From contig SLDE01000018.1 of NCBI GenBank assembly GCA_007125455.1, positions 1-40,311 on the forward strand: 40,311 nucleotides of DNA. Reading direction: 5' to 3'. Every line of letters begins with the position of its first letter. The first letter of the stretch is position 1. Position numbers and translations under genes: made by a program. Source of the DNA: Ectothiorhodospiraceae bacterium (GTDB lineage Bacteria; Pseudomonadota; Gammaproteobacteria; Thiohalomonadales; Thiohalomonadaceae). The notes under the pieces are model-generated. The model worked only from the letters and a program-made list of their open reading frames with translations. It was not told where the DNA came from and made no database searches. Positions 1 to 6,949 of the stretch are shown here, one piece after another.

Positions 1-2268
1 GGCCAGTTCGATACGCCCTGCCTCGCTGGGGCCGTACACCTCGGCCACCAGGGTCTGGCGTACCGGCGGGCCGGGCGGCACCTCGGCCACTTTGATCTTG
101 GCCTCATGGCGTTGTGCGATGGGTTCGATCAGGCCGCGCACCTGCTTGGCGATGTCACGGCTCTGTAGATTGCGCTGATGGCGGTCGACCAGGTTCACCT
201 GCAGGTCGGCGCGGGCCGGGCCACCGCGCAGGTAGTAGTGTCGGATCAGGCCATTGAAGTTGAAGGGTGCCGCCACGCCGCTGTAAACCTGCACATCGCG
301 CACCGTATCGACGGCAGTGATCACCCGCGCCATCTCACGGGCGACGGCATCGGTTCGCTCCAGGGTGCTGCCCTCGGGCATGTCGATAATGACCTGAAAC
401 TCGTTCTTGTTGTCAAACGGCAGCATCTTGACTTCGACCAGGTTGGCCGGGAACAGCATCAGCGCACCAATCAGTAGCAGGATGGCGCCGCTCAAGAACA
501 ACCAGCGATTGCGCGCCGAAGCCAGGATGAACACCATGCTGCGCCGATACATCGCCGTCAGCGGACCTTCCGCTTCGCCATCCTGGCCGTGGTTGCGCAG
601 GCGCGCCAACAACCCCGCGTGGCGGGAGAGCGGTGCTTGGTCCGATGCGTTGCCATTCGCGGCGTCCCTTTTCAACCAGCGCACGCTGGCCCAGGGCGTG
701 ATGATGAAGGCCACCAGCATGGAGGCGGCCATGGCGATGCTTGCCCCAACGGGGATCGGCCGCATGTAAGGCCCCATCAGGCCACCAACCGCGGACATTG
801 GCAGGATCGACAGGATCACCGCCAGGGTGGCCAGGATCAAGGGGCGGCGCACCTCGTCGACGGCCTCGATCACCACCTGGGCGATGTCTCGCCCGTGGTT
901 GCCCGGCATCTGCAGGTGCCGGACGATGTTCTCGATGTCGACGATCGGGTCATCCACCAGGATGCCAATGGAGAAGATCAGGGCGAACAGGGTGATGCGG
1001 TTGAGCGTGTAGTCGAGGAAGTAGAAGCCGCTCAGGGTAATGGCGAGTGTCACCGGGATGGCGATAGCAACGACCATGGACGCGCGCCAGCCCAGGAAGA
1101 ACCAGATCAGCAGGGTCACCGAGAATACCGCGATGCCCATGTGCAGCAGCAGTTCGTTGGACTTTGTGGTGGCGGTGAAGCCGTAGTTACGGGTCACCTC
1201 GACCTTGACCGAGGCGGGGATCAGACGCCCCTTTTCCGCTTCGACCCGGTTCATCACCCGGTCGACCACGTCGATGGCACTGGTCCCCGGCAGCTTGGCC
1301 ACCGAGATGGTCACGGCATTGCGAAAACTGCCTGGCCGGAACGTCTCGTCTTCGCCCAGCTCATCCAGAACACCGGCCCCGTAGCTGAAGTGCACGTAGT
1401 TGTCCGGTTCGCCCGGGCCGTCCTCGATGGTGGCGATATCACCCAGGCGCAGTGGTTTCTTCAGCGCAGCGATGATGGTCATGTCATAGTTCTTGACCTG
1501 GGTGTCGGCCACGTCCTCGGCCGATCGGTAGGTGGCGACGCCGTCAACCCTGACCTCGCTATCGGCCATGCGGATGCCACCGGCCGTGACCGACTGGTTG
1601 CCTTGGTGCAGGGCATACACGATATCGCTGAGCATGACGTTGTTGGCACGCAGCGCAGCACGATCGGGCAGCACCCGTAGCTCGCGCTGTTGGCCGCCGA
1701 TGACCTTGGTCTCTGCCACATCCTTGACACCCTTCAACTCCTCGCGAAGTTGAACGGCCAGGCGACGCAGCATGTAAGCGTCGTAGTGGTCGCTCCACAA
1801 GGTCAGGGTCAGCACCGGCACATCGTCGATGTTACGCATTGTCAGCACGGGCGTGGAGGCACCCGCTGGCAGCCAGTCGAGATTTTCGTCGATCTGGGTA
1901 CGGGCCTCGGTGATCGCCTGCAGGGGCGAGTAGCCGACGTAGAAGCGCAGGGAAACCAGACACTGGTTTTCCAATGCGGTGGTGTATACGTATTCGACAC
2001 CAGGCAGTTCCTTCAGCAGACTCTGCAACGGGCGGCAGACCCGCTGCTCCACATCAGGTGCCGGGGTTGCCGCGATATCGACGCGCACATCGATCATGGT
2101 GACGTTGATCTGAGGCTCTTCCTCGCGCGGCAGGTTGGCAATGGCCACGAGGCCGATCAGGGTTGCGATAAGGATCACCAGCGGGGTGATCTTGGAATGG
2201 ATGAACTCTGCGATCAGGCGTTGGCTGAAGCTCATCGGAGGTGATTGGGGCGAGACAGGATTCGACAT
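1..2268 (-). CDS. RND efflux pump permease subunit (partial, 3' end off window)
   Basis: Inner-membrane proton-driven resistance-nodulation-division transporter. The 756 visible codons are the N-terminal part, of about 1,030 usual for the family; the frame stays open to base 1. After a short cytoplasmic start there is a first membrane helix (residues about 28-46), then the NLPREEEP segment that opens the first porter domain. A helix bundle follows from about 372, including GILVDDPIVDIEN, whose acidic pair Asp439-Asp440 corresponds to the proton-relay aspartates of AcrB helix 4. The second periplasmic half starts near residue 580. The ATG lies 4 bases after the adaptor stop, so the two genes form one operon; pump and adaptor would need an outer-membrane channel, not seen here. 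The divergent IVDIEN motif does not give the substrate. The family call is firm; subfamily (HAE1 versus others) is not. Confidence 0.9.
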   Translation of the reverse strand, partial: MSNPVSPQSPPMSFSQRLIAEFIHSKITPLVILIATLIGLVAIANLPREEEPQINVTMIDVRVDIAATPAPDVEQRVCRPLQSLLKELPGVEYVYTTALENQCLVSLRFYVGYSPLQAITEARTQIDENLDWLPAGASTPVLTMRNIDDVPVLTLTLWSDHYDAYMLRRLAVQLREELKGVKDVAETKVIGGQQRELRVLPDRAALRANNVMLSDIVYALHQGNQSVTAGGIRMADSEVRVDGVATYRSAEDVADTQVKNYDMTIIAALKKPLRLGDIATIEDGPGEPDNYVHFSYGAGVLDELGEDETFRPGSFRNAVTISVAKLPGTSAIDVVDRVMNRVEAEKGRLIPASVKVEVTRNYGFTATTKSNELLLHMGIAVFSVTLLIWFFLGWRASMVVAIAIPVTLAITLSGFYFLDYTLNRITLFALIFSIGILVDDPIVDIENIVRHLQMPGNHGRDIAQVVIEAVDEVRRPLILATLAVILSILPMSAVGGLMGPYMRPIPVGASIAMAASMLVAFIITPWASVRWLKRDAANGNASDQAPLSRHAGLLARLRNHGQDGEAEGPLTAMYRRSMVFILASARNRWLFLSGAILLLIGALMLFPANLVEVKMLPFDNKNEFQVIIDMPEGSTLERTDAVAREMARVITAVDTVRDVQVYSGVAAPFNFNGLIRHYYLRGGPARADLQVNLVDRHQRNLQSRDIAKQVRGLIEPIAQRHEAKIKVAEVPPGPPVRQTLVAEVYGPSEAGRIELA

Positions 2269-2272
2269 ACGG

Positions 2273-3358
2273 CTAGAGACGGTCGCCGTCGCGCAGGCTT
2301 TCGGTCGGGTTCAACACGATGCGCTCACCCGCCGTCAGGCCGGACAGTACCTCGATGCCGTCCCGCTCCTGTCGGCCGGTTCGCACCAGGCGCAGTTCGG
2401 CACTACCAAGGTTATCGATGAACACGACGTCGAGCTGACCGCGCTTGAGCAGCGCACTGCTCGGCACGATGATCGTCGAACGTGAGCCGCTGGCGAAATG
2501 CACCCGCCCCAGCATACCCAGCTTAAGACCATTCGCCGACGGCAGGTCAATGCGGGCGATGAATGAGCGCGTCGCCTGGTCGACCACGGGCACCACCTCG
2601 GCAAACTCGGCCTCTATCGCCAGGCCCGCCGCACCGATTGTCACCCGTGCCGGTCTACCGGGCTCAACCTCGCGGGCGAAGCGTTCGGGAATACGGGTCT
2701 CGATCCACATGGAATCAGGGTCATACAGGGTCACCAGAACGGGGCCCTCGGTGACATCCCTGCCGGAGGCCAGGCCCGGTGTGGCGAAGTCGCCTGGGTT
2801 GACGCTTTTGTCGGCGACAATTCCGTCGATGGGGCTTGTCAGGGTGGTGTAGCCGAGCTGGGTAGCGGCATCCTTGACAGCGGCCTCGGCCCCGTCGAAC
2901 TCAGCCAGGGCGCTCTTCCAGTTGGCCGTTGCCGCACCCAGGTCATGGGCCGATGCCAGCTTATCCTCGTGCAGGCGCTGGATGCGTTGGTGCTCTCGCT
3001 CCATCCGCTCCAGATTGGCCCTGGCGGTATTCAGGCGCGACTGGGCCACCCGCCGTCTTGCCAGGAAATCCTCGGATTCGAGCTCCAGCAGGATATCCCC
3101 GTGCTTCACCCGTTGACCTGCCCGCACATGCACCGACTTGACTCGTCCTGTCACCAGGGGAATCACATCGATGCGATTGCGCGAATCGACGACACCGTCG
3201 TACTCAACCCATTCGGACAGGTTGGAGGTGATGACCTCGAAGCGCGTATCGGGATAAACCGCTGGCGGTTCGTCGGCGATGGCGGCCGTTGCCGCCAGGC
3301 TGAGCGCGATAAGGCTTGCCTGACTGAGTTGCATCAAAGACTGAGCGCATCGGGCCAT
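2273..3358 (-). CDS. RND periplasmic adaptor (membrane fusion protein)
   Basis: Links the downstream RND permease to an outer-membrane channel. From the chosen start (MARCAQ, 361 aa) there is a signal peptide ending near residue 28 (ATAAIA before DEPP), a first lipoyl half around GRVKSVHVRAGQRVKHGDILLE (split here as GRVKSVHV and GQRVKHGDI, residues 71-90), an alpha-helical hairpin about 95-175, a second lipoyl half ending in GIVADKSVNPGD, then beta-barrel and membrane-proximal domains. The reading frame is open further upstream to base 3568 with possible ATGs at 3496 and 3568. I prefer 3358 because it puts a normal signal peptide at the N terminus, although its ribosome site is weak; 3496 has AGGG but only two bases before the ATG. 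The family call is firm, the start is not. Confidence 0.85.
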   Translation of the reverse strand: MARCAQSLMQLSQASLIALSLAATAAIADEPPAVYPDTRFEVITSNLSEWVEYDGVVDSRNRIDVIPLVTGRVKSVHVRAGQRVKHGDILLELESEDFLARRRVAQSRLNTARANLERMEREHQRIQRLHEDKLASAHDLGAATANWKSALAEFDGAEAAVKDAATQLGYTTLTSPIDGIVADKSVNPGDFATPGLASGRDVTEGPVLVTLYDPDSMWIETRIPERFAREVEPGRPARVTIGAAGLAIEAEFAEVVPVVDQATRSFIARIDLPSANGLKLGMLGRVHFASGSRSTIIVPSSALLKRGQLDVVFIDNLGSAELRLVRTGRQERDGIEVLSGLTAGERIVLNPTESLRDGDRL

Positions 3359-3693
3359 CGTGAACCCAGGTGCCGAAACGGGAAAAAGCCCTGCCTCACT
3401 CGACATCTCGACGGCATGGGCGCCTGGGATGCTGGCCGCCAGCGAGCCGAACAACCCGACTCGGATGGGCGTTCGGGTGGAGATCTGCTTTTTCATATCC
3501 CTGATTCTCTGGTTTGTCCCGGTAACGCCAGGGTGTTCCGGCAACACGCACGAGCTTAGGGAAAACAAGGGCAGGGATCTATCCTGCTAATTAGCAGGTA
3601 TGAGGTGTGGGGCACCGAGTAGCCGGTAGTGCTTTGCCCCAGCGTCTGCGGCTGGGATGTATCAGTCGATGATTGTTGAACCAGCCTGACGGC
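3359..3693. other. Gap between LuxR regulator and efflux genes
   Basis: About 335 bases without an assured gene. It probably carries the promoter of the adaptor-permease operon. The adaptor frame is open through 3359-3568, so part of this may be coding if an earlier start is used. The clear structural element is the palindrome listed separately at 3583-3598. I see no convincing terminator for the regulator gene. Confidence 0.5.
3583..3598. promoter_or_regulatory. 16-bp perfect palindrome, candidate operator of the LuxR-type regulator
   Basis: CCTGCTAATTAGCAGG, two 8-base arms with no loop. It lies between the LuxR-type gene and the efflux operon, 15 to 225 bases before the possible adaptor starts. 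There is no T-tract on either side, so a terminator is unlikely. The CTG...CAG ends recall lux-box operators, but those have ten bases between CTG and CAG and this has eight. Operator function is inferred from position and symmetry only. Confidence 0.45.
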
Positions 3694-4476
3694 TCAGCCG
3701 GATGCCTGATTCAACCACAGGCTCATCAGCCCCGCCCGGCCCCGCACACCGAACTTGCGGAACACACCGGTGACATAGCTGTGGGTAGTCGAGAATGCGA
3801 GCCCCAGCTGTTCTGCAATCTGCTTTTCCGTGGCTTCGGTCAGAAGCAGCTTCAGCACATCACGTTCCCGAGGCATCAAGGGCGTGGATGCGACCAGTAA
3901 ACCATGGCTCAGCATCAGTCGACGATGAAACCACTTGATGCCGCGCAAGGTAAAAGCGAGCAGTTCCGCTTCATTTTCCGTGAACGGCTGACGGGAATGA
4001 AAGCCAAAATAGGATTCGGCGTCCTGATTGACCGGGAAGCCAACCCAAACGGAGTCGTGGGTACCGACGGAGGCATAGAATTGCTTGTAGTAGGGTGAAT
4101 CAAACCAGTCTGCAGGCAAATCCCTGCGGATAATATGACACCGGAACGTGCCGACCTCCTTCAGCGGAAGAAGAAAGGCGGGATCAACCTCCCTGCGCTC
4201 CCAGCGTCGCTTTATCTCCTTAACGAGCTCTTCATCGGGGTGCGGAGCCACCGCGTGAAGTTGCTGACCACCGGGCACCCGCCACCCCTTCAGGGGATCG
4301 TCGGCATAATCGCCCGACATGCACACGGCACCGGTCCAATTGGCATTCCAGGCACCCACCAGATCGCAAAGGGAGCTCATCAGGTAGCTGGTTGCCTCTT
4401 CGGTTTGGTTGACGCCAAAATCTGCCAGACCATCCCAAATGCGATTTACTTCTTCGTAAGCGGCTACCGGATTCAT
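3694..4476 (-). CDS. LuxR-family transcriptional regulator
   Basis: A 260-residue DNA-binding regulator. The last 60 residues form a LuxR/NarL-type helix-turn-helix: MPRERDVLKLL, then EKQIAEQLGLAFSTTHSYV and a final FRKFGVRGRAGL, matching the usual order of that domain. The N-terminal 190 residues do not look like a response-regulator receiver (no DD...D...K pattern) and I do not recognise an acyl-homoserine-lactone-binding signature with certainty; aromatic-rich stretches (WNANWTG, ADWFDSPYYKQFY, KWFHRR) suggest a small-molecule pocket. It lies just upstream of, and in the same direction as, the adaptor and RND permease, so control of that pump is the natural guess. The ligand is unknown. 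Confidence 0.8.
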   Translation of the reverse strand: MNPVAAYEEVNRIWDGLADFGVNQTEEATSYLMSSLCDLVGAWNANWTGAVCMSGDYADDPLKGWRVPGGQQLHAVAPHPDEELVKEIKRRWERREVDPAFLLPLKEVGTFRCHIIRRDLPADWFDSPYYKQFYASVGTHDSVWVGFPVNQDAESYFGFHSRQPFTENEAELLAFTLRGIKWFHRRLMLSHGLLVASTPLMPRERDVLKLLLTEATEKQIAEQLGLAFSTTHSYVTGVFRKFGVRGRAGLMSLWLNQASG

Positions 4477-4576
4477 GAAGTCTCAGTTCGGTTGTCATGA
4501 GCATCGCCCAGGCGCGGGTTCGCATCCTCGGCATACGATTATCCAGAATTCGCTGCTGGACGCAACGGAAACTAAC

Positions 4577-4616
4577 GAACTAAGGGTAACGAACTACGGG
4601 AAAGCGAACTAAGGGG
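4577..4616. repeat. Three short tandem repeats, GAACTAMGGG
   Basis: GAACTAAGGG at 4577, GAACTACGGG at 4591 and GAACTAAGGG at 4606, each preceded by AC or GC, with spacings of 14 and 15 bases. It lies in the 396-base gene-free stretch 4477-4872 upstream of the LuxR-type gene. The copies could be a small iteron-like protein-binding array or replication slippage; nothing in the sequence decides. Confidence 0.6.
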
Positions 4617-4638
4617 ACACCCACCGTTCGACTTGTCT

Positions 4639-4656
4639 GTCGGCCTAAAGGCCGAC
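4639..4656. repeat. REP-like palindrome
   Basis: GTCGGCC, loop TAAA, GGCCGAC, followed by CTAC. This matches the type of short GC-rich palindrome (GTCGGCC...GGCCGAC) found in many copies between genes of Gammaproteobacteria, from memory. There is no T-tract. It is one of four different repeats packed into 4577-4750. Confidence 0.6.
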
Positions 4657-4670
4657 CTACATGGCATGGG

Positions 4671-4705
4671 TTTTTCTCTGTGTGCTCTGTGCCCTCTGTG
4701 TTGAA
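4671..4705. repeat. Single CTCTGTG repeat arm
   Basis: Three CTCTGTG-like units in a row (CTCTGTG, CTCTGTG, CTCTGTG) with two-base spacers, ending TTGAA. It is the same sequence type as the right arms of the paired elements at 9005-9139, 12671-12811 and 19649-19823, but here I find no matching inverted left arm close by, so it is a solo arm. Confidence 0.7.
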
Positions 4706-4720
4706 AGCTTGTATCTACTC

Positions 4721-4750
4721 GCCCCCTCTCCCCTCAAGGGGAGAGGGGGC
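4721..4750. repeat. CCCCTCTCCCC palindromic repeat hairpin
   Basis: A 13-base arm (GCCCCCTCTCCCC), loop TCAA, and the exact reverse complement. No T-tract follows on either strand (the minus side runs into GAGTAGATAC), so it is more a dispersed intergenic palindrome than an intrinsic terminator, though a hairpin this strong beyond the tpx stop could still protect or end that message. It is related in type to the palindrome at 40207-40230. Confidence 0.65.
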
Positions 4751-4872
4751 TTAACAGATTATTTTTATTTCGCTTGCTCACCGCAAGGACGTAGACAAGC
4801 CGATGATCGTTCAGACGACTCCGGGGGTGTCGTCTGTGCTGACTATTCGATGCGCTGGGTAATGACTTATCC

Positions 4873-5373
4873 CTACAACACTGCCACTGCCGCATCGTAA
4901 TCCGGCTCGTGGGTGATCTCGCCCACCAGTTGGCTGTGCAGGACCTTGTTGTCTTCATCCAGCACCAGCACGGCACGGGCGGTGATCCCGGCCAGTGGGC
5001 CATCGGTGATCAGCATGCCGTAGTCCTTGGCGAAGTGCTTGTCGCGCATCATCGACAGGGTGACGACATTCTCCAGCTTTTCGCCGGTGCAAAAGCGTTG
5101 CGCGGCGAAGGGCAGATCGGCGGAGACGATCAGCGCCACCAAATCCTTGGCGTGATCCTTGGCTATCTGATTGAACTTGACGGTGGAGGCGGCGCAGACG
5201 CCAGTATCCATGCTGGGGACGATGCTGATCAACTTCTTCTTGCCGACAAAATCGGCCAGGGTTTTGTCGGCCAGCTCAACGCTGGTGAGGGAGAAATCGG
5301 GGGCAGTTGTGCCGATCGCGGGCAGTTCGCCGTTGGTGGTGACGGGGTTGCCTTCGAGGGTAACGCTAGCCAT
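4873..5373 (-). CDS. tpx: Thiol peroxidase (atypical 2-Cys peroxiredoxin, Tpx)
   Basis: Reduces hydrogen peroxide and alkyl hydroperoxides using thioredoxin. The 166-residue product matches the family length. The peroxidatic cysteine is Cys60 in SMDTGVCAAST and the resolving cysteine is Cys95 in RFCTGEKL, the spacing seen in E. coli Tpx (61 and 95). TAPDFSL marks the thioredoxin fold start. The start at 5373 is chosen because AGGAG lies eight bases upstream; an in-frame ATG at 5409 lacks this and would add an unusual tail. In the upstream region ATAG with CAAT seven bases later (5421-5435) could be half an OxyR site but the other half is missing. Next on the same strand upstream is the DUF1840 gene, with an 84-base gap, so tpx may have its own promoter. 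Very sure of function. Confidence 0.96.
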   Translation of the reverse strand: MASVTLEGNPVTTNGELPAIGTTAPDFSLTSVELADKTLADFVGKKKLISIVPSMDTGVCAASTVKFNQIAKDHAKDLVALIVSADLPFAAQRFCTGEKLENVVTLSMMRDKHFAKDYGMLITDGPLAGITARAVLVLDEDNKVLHSQLVGEITHEPDYDAAVAVL

Positions 5374-5457
5374 GGGCTTTACTCCTGGTTGGTGGAAATT
5401 TATTATCAAGCCATAAAACTATAGGCTGACCCAATACAAATTACCACTCCCTATCCC

Positions 5458-5757
5458 CTACTTATCCCACATCACCTGTGCGTTGCTCTGCTGCGCATCC
5501 CGCAGTAGCTTGATCATCGGCATGGCACGTTGCGCCAGACCCGGCTTGAAATCCTCCTCGTCGGCGTCGGGAGCTTGCTCGGCAGCCTTGCTGGCGGCAA
5601 CTGCGGCCTCCAGCCGCGCCAGGGCCACGGGAATATCCTCGGGCATCATCGCGCTGGGGATGGTACCGCTGTGGCCCATGATCTTGAGCAGGCTGCGGGC
5701 CACATCTCCCATCATGGTGATATCCGCCGAGGCGGGTGAGCTAAAGGTGACTAGCAT
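5458..5757 (-). CDS. DUF1840 family protein
   Basis: A 99-residue cytoplasmic protein of unknown function. The opening MLVTFSSPASADITMMGDV and the later IPVALARLEAAV are typical of the proteobacterial DUF1840 family as I remember it. The middle (residues 53-72) is acidic and alanine-rich, probably a flexible linker, followed by a basic-hydrophobic helix (RAMPMIKLLRDAQQ). There is no signal peptide, membrane helix or catalytic motif. GGGAG lies seven bases before the ATG. It sits between tpx and an exported rhodanese, 39 bases from the latter, so co-transcription with the rhodanese gene is likely. The family call is fairly sure; the role is not known. Confidence 0.8.
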   Translation of the reverse strand: MLVTFSSPASADITMMGDVARSLLKIMGHSGTIPSAMMPEDIPVALARLEAAVAASKAAEQAPDADEEDFKPGLAQRAMPMIKLLRDAQQSNAQVMWDK

Positions 5758-5796
5758 CGGTTTCTCCCAGTTATTCGGTGGTGTAACGGATTCAGC

Positions 5797-6240
5797 TTAA
5801 CACTGTCGGCAGGGTTCAGTGGGTAAACCACGACGCAACCAACCGGGCCCGGCACCACTGCCGGCCATGCCCTCACGGATATTATAGACCTGGGTGAAGC
5901 CCTGGGCCTGTAGGAAGCGTTGTACCTGGGTGGTACGGTTGCCGGTACGGCAGATCAGGCCGATTGGGGCATTACGATCGCCATCAACGCTGCGCAACAC
6001 CTCGTCGAGAAAGCCGCGCGGCCCATCGGGGTGGAGCATATTTATCCGCAGCACCCCTTTGGCAACACCGGTCTGGCGCCACTCACGCGGGGTGCGGATA
6101 TCGATCACGGTCAGCTGCTCTCGCTCCATCAACTCCCGCGCCTCCGGCGCAGAGAGGTTCTGCGGCTGCGCCGCGGTCGGCGTGATCGCTTGTGCCAGGC
6201 CAACGAACAGAAACAGGCTTACTATCAGTAGGTACTTCAA
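5797..6240 (-). CDS. Exported single-domain rhodanese (TTG start)
   Basis: Sulfurtransferase-type protein, 147 aa, probably periplasmic. The signal peptide KYLLIVSLFLFVGLAQA is followed by a rhodanese domain: VIDIRTPREW (residues 45-54) and the active-site loop CRTGNR at 97-102 with Cys97 as the predicted persulfide carrier, then FTQVYNIREGM. I chose TTG at 6240 because AGGAG lies seven bases before it and because it puts the signal peptide at the N terminus; the ATG at 6297 would add 19 residues before it. Two more cysteines end the protein (PCRQC). Known members move sulfane sulfur or detoxify thiosulfate or cyanide; the substrate here cannot be told. It is likely transcribed with the DUF1840 gene. 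Confidence 0.88.
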   Translation of the reverse strand: MKYLLIVSLFLFVGLAQAITPTAAQPQNLSAPEARELMEREQLTVIDIRTPREWRQTGVAKGVLRINMLHPDGPRGFLDEVLRSVDGDRNAPIGLICRTGNRTTQVQRFLQAQGFTQVYNIREGMAGSGAGPGWLRRGLPTEPCRQC

Positions 6241-6499
6241 GGGACAACTCCTAAATAGACTTCGGTTCAGCCAATCAGATGCAGGCAAGGGGGACAAGTT
6301 CCACTAACCATCACGCCTTATTCACAATTGGGGCAAGCCGAACTATGGCCATAGGCGGTAAGTAACCGCTCACCTTGCCGCAAGACCACAAAAACACGTA
6401 ACTAATTGATTTATATAGCGCATGTGCGACACGGCCTAAAATGGCAGCAAACCGCCGCAAGCCCCGTGGGGACAGGCACTTGGCCCGCTTGCCCAAGTG

Positions 6500-6538
6500 T
6501 TACCCACAAACTTATCCACAGCTTTTGTGGATAAGTTT
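6500..6538. promoter_or_regulatory. Cluster of three DnaA-box-like sites, two in a perfect inverted pair
   Basis: TTATCCACA at 6512-6520 and its inverse TGTGGATAA at 6526-6534 are both exact matches to the strongest known DnaA box; TTACCCACA at 6500-6508 differs at one base. The inverted pair extends to 13-base arms (6508-6520 and 6526-6538) with loop GCTTT. The plus-strand stem is followed by T residues, so it could also look like a terminator, but no plus-strand gene ends here. No dnaA, dnaN or gidA gene is nearby, so this is not shown to be an origin; a DnaA-titrating or regulatory site is a possibility. Confidence 0.5.
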
Positions 6539-6550
6539 TTCACCCAAACA

Positions 6551-6580
6551 TAAAAAAGGGCAGCCGCTGGCTACCCTTTT
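6551..6580 (-). terminator. Intrinsic terminator of the minus-strand 6677-8956 unit
   Basis: On the minus strand: AAAAGGGTAGCC, short loop, GGCTGCCCTTTTTT. The stem has one G-U pair and ends in six T residues. The same sequence read on the plus strand has a C-A mismatch, which supports the minus strand as the working one. It lies about 100 bases past the stop of the small gene at 6677 and would end transcription coming from rep. Confidence 0.75.
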
Positions 6581-6676
6581 GCTAAGCCCCAGAGGGGGCT
6601 GATCTAAATAATATTTACACTCTAGCGCAACTGAGCCATCCCTGCTGTGATGGCAACACAACGCCGAACCGCCCGC

Positions 6677-6883
6677 CTAGGCCCAAGCGTCGAGTCGGCC
6701 CTCCATCGGGCGCTGGTCATCGCCGGTGCGGCTTTGCTGCTCGTTGCTGGTCTCCTGGCTTTCCTCGACCGGATTGGCAATCACTGCCTCGTTCTGGGAC
6801 TGGCTGCGCATCTCCTCCTGGGTCTGAGAATAGAGCGGCGCCAGCGAGGACTGCTGAGTATTGGGATTGACGTTGTTGATCAT
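6677..6883 (-). CDS. Small unknown protein, Gln/Ser/Glu-rich
   Basis: A 68-residue protein I do not recognise. It is hydrophilic, with no signal peptide or membrane segment: MINNVNPNTQQSS, then EEMRSQSQNEAVIANPVEES and a tail ending LDAWA. The composition suggests a mostly disordered protein. It is probably a real gene because AAAGGAG lies seven bases before the ATG, and an intrinsic terminator on the same strand follows the stop. The gene lies 66 bases after the rep stop, same strand, so it may be read from the rep transcript or its own promoter. No function is proposed. Confidence 0.65.
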   Translation of the reverse strand: MINNVNPNTQQSSLAPLYSQTQEEMRSQSQNEAVIANPVEESQETSNEQQSRTGDDQRPMEGRLDAWA

Positions 6884-6949
6884 GGTGGACTCCTTTCAGG
6901 ACTCCCGTTGCTAGTACACTGATTCTAGCAGAAAATCCGCCGTGCGCCA

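Larger units (their letters stand above)
6241..6676. other. Gene-free stretch with DnaA-box-like sites and a terminator
   Basis: About 436 bases. It should contain the promoter of the rhodanese gene (minus) near 6241-6330 and ends with the terminator of the small minus-strand gene at 6677. A 61-codon minus-strand frame (6311-6496) has no homology signal I recognise and no good ribosome site, so I do not call it a gene. The notable content is the cluster of DnaA-box-like sequences at 6500-6538, listed separately. Confidence 0.6.

Noticed and set aside
589..1680. Plus-strand open frames in the first 2.2 kb
   Set aside because: They lie opposite the RND permease, whose minus-strand translation is continuous and has the proton-relay motif.
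4721..4750. Intrinsic terminator for tpx
   Set aside because: Strong hairpin but no T-tract on the minus strand; treated as a dispersed repeat.
5421..5435. Possible OxyR half-site before tpx
   Set aside because: Only one ATAG and a mismatched CAAT are present; the other two quarter-sites do not fit.
6311..6496. 61-codon minus-strand ORF
   Set aside because: No ribosome site, no family, basic and low-quality composition, inside a regulatory gap.
6500..6538. Replication origin at the DnaA-box cluster
   Set aside because: No AT-rich unwinding region of note and no dnaA, dnaN, gidA or rpmH nearby; three boxes alone are not an origin.
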